Shown: piece after piece, positions 1 through 64,000 of the stretch | How the letters are laid out: every line of letters starts with the position of its first letter | Numbering within the stretch: the first letter of the stretch is position 1 | Notes under the pieces: model-generated | Told to the model about the DNA's origin: nothing | Database searches by the model: none | The model's input: the letters and a program-made list of their open reading frames with translations, nothing else | From: Actinernus sp. WN-2022 | Lineage: Eukaryota; Cnidaria; Anthozoa; Actiniaria; Actinernidae | Reading direction: 5' to 3' | Length of the DNA: 64,000 nucleotides | Assembly: GCA_030867875.1 (NCBI GenBank) | Contig: JAOWCC010001634.1 | Coordinates: 136,792,365-136,856,364, forward strand | Position numbers and translations under genes: made by a program

Positions 1-288
1 CTTCGTTTCTTTTCCTTTTGCTACTACATTGTACCAGTAAATATACAGTTTCTTTTTGCACATCCTTACGAACAAAATATACGTACGCCTTTTGCACTTG
101 TACTTTATACTTGTACCATGTAGTTATTCTAGGGTGCCTATACCTTTCGTTCTTAGTAACTCGTATATTCCCATTAAAAAACATGTTTAAAAAAAGTACA
201 AATAAAGCTATTGTTGTTGAAAGCTAATGGCAGGCCAAGAATGGCTGATATGTAAGCTAGAGATTACCGTCGGAGCTTGTTATTTCAT

Positions 289-464
289 GAGTGGATTTCA
301 TGTGAGTGGGCAAGTTACGGTACGGTTACTGTACGGCATGCCGTGACATTGAAATGGATTCCCTATTGTTTTTTTCCCTTTCTGACCAATCAAATTACAG
401 AGTTACGGTACAGTAAGTTACTGTACGGCTACGGTAATTGCTGTCCCACTCATACAAAACCTGC
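289..464. mobile_element. MITE family A copy, about 176 bp
   Basis: Imperfect terminal inverted repeats (GAGTGGATTTCATGTGAGTG on the left; CCCACTCATACAAAACCTGC on the right). The interior is rich in TTACGGTACGGTTACTGTACGG. Related copies lie at 3514-3708, 17879-18052, 23105-23290 (rearranged) and 52728-52930. It lies in the intron just after exon w38. Confidence 0.7.
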
Positions 465-485
465 ATAGGAAACGCAGTTTCTCAC

Positions 486-63690
<63,205 letters not shown>

Positions 63691-64000
63691 CTGAGAAGGA
63701 ATGAAAAAAAGTTTTCATTATACTATATAAAGATCAAGGGTTATTATTTCTGGGGCAACTGATAATCATACCCTGGGTTAAGGAATGCCTCTTGCATTGC
63801 TAAGCACACTTGGCTGGAACTACAAGTACCAGCAAATTATTTAAATTATCTTTAGTATCCTGTGGAAAGTACAACAGGTTCTTGGCAGAATTAATAGAAT
63901 GTAAGAAAATTGAGGATAGGGGCACTTTGAGGACAAGTTTGACAATCGGAATAATCTATGGAAATCACTTGTTCACTCAGGCACATTTTGCACTGTAATT
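63691..64000. other. Intron upstream of exon w1
   Basis: No POLR3B exon (RGSQRIIRNALPIG expected) was found; the preceding exon lies beyond the window. Confidence 0.5.

Overview
The window is the interior of one large eukaryotic gene read on the minus strand. Thirty-eight short exons between 63690 and 486 join with perfect phase continuity into 2674 nt (891 codons) of the second-largest subunit of RNA polymerase III (POLR3B / RPC2). By memory of the human protein (about 1133 aa) this covers roughly residues 135 to 1020. The first exons lie beyond 64000 and the last exons (C-terminal clamp/anchor) lie before position 1. All introns are GT-AG. The family-defining motifs are intact, so the gene looks functional.

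The organism is a metazoan with very high intron density. CR1/L2-like LINEs, tRNA-derived SINEs, Crypton-like and DIRS/Ngaro-like tyrosine recombinase remnants, a RecQ-like helicase fragment and very many hairpin MITEs fit a cnidarian, most likely an anthozoan (stony coral or sea anemone). That placement is inference.

Layout by coordinate. 1-4.4 kb: last four exons in the window, a pogo-like MITE, a TIR MITE and a SINE. 4.4-6.7 kb: broken Crypton-like recombinase in an intron, flanked by an 18-nt micro-exon. 7.4-10.5 kb: three tandem arrays (51, 190 and about 90 bp). 10.9-12.4 kb: LINE tail, recombinase fragment and hairpin. 14.7-17.3 kb: 5'-truncated LINE with an open 744-codon RT frame. 17.65 kb: 19-nt micro-exon. 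21.6-22.9 kb: nested TIR elements with a helicase fragment. 23.3-24.2 kb: 88 copies of a 10-bp unit starting 7 nt inside an intron. 26.5-28.9 kb: two blocks of CRE-bearing repeats. 31.9-38.5 kb: a LINE relic and a decayed two-ORF LINE in the largest intron. 39.9-43.4 kb: long inverted repeats, hairpin MITEs and a TIR element. 46.8-48.3 kb: satellite with a trimeric higher-order repeat. 53.8-56.7 kb: minisatellite, tyrosine-recombinase fragment and a 1.6-kb mariner-type element. 57-62.9 kb: the most 5' exons, including a minisatellite whose unit copies the end of an exon plus its 5' splice site. 

No second host gene was found. Everything outside the exons is intronic sequence made mostly of mobile elements and tandem repeats. 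The most unusual pattern is that three introns carry repeated DNA that starts at, or contains a copy of, their 5' splice site.
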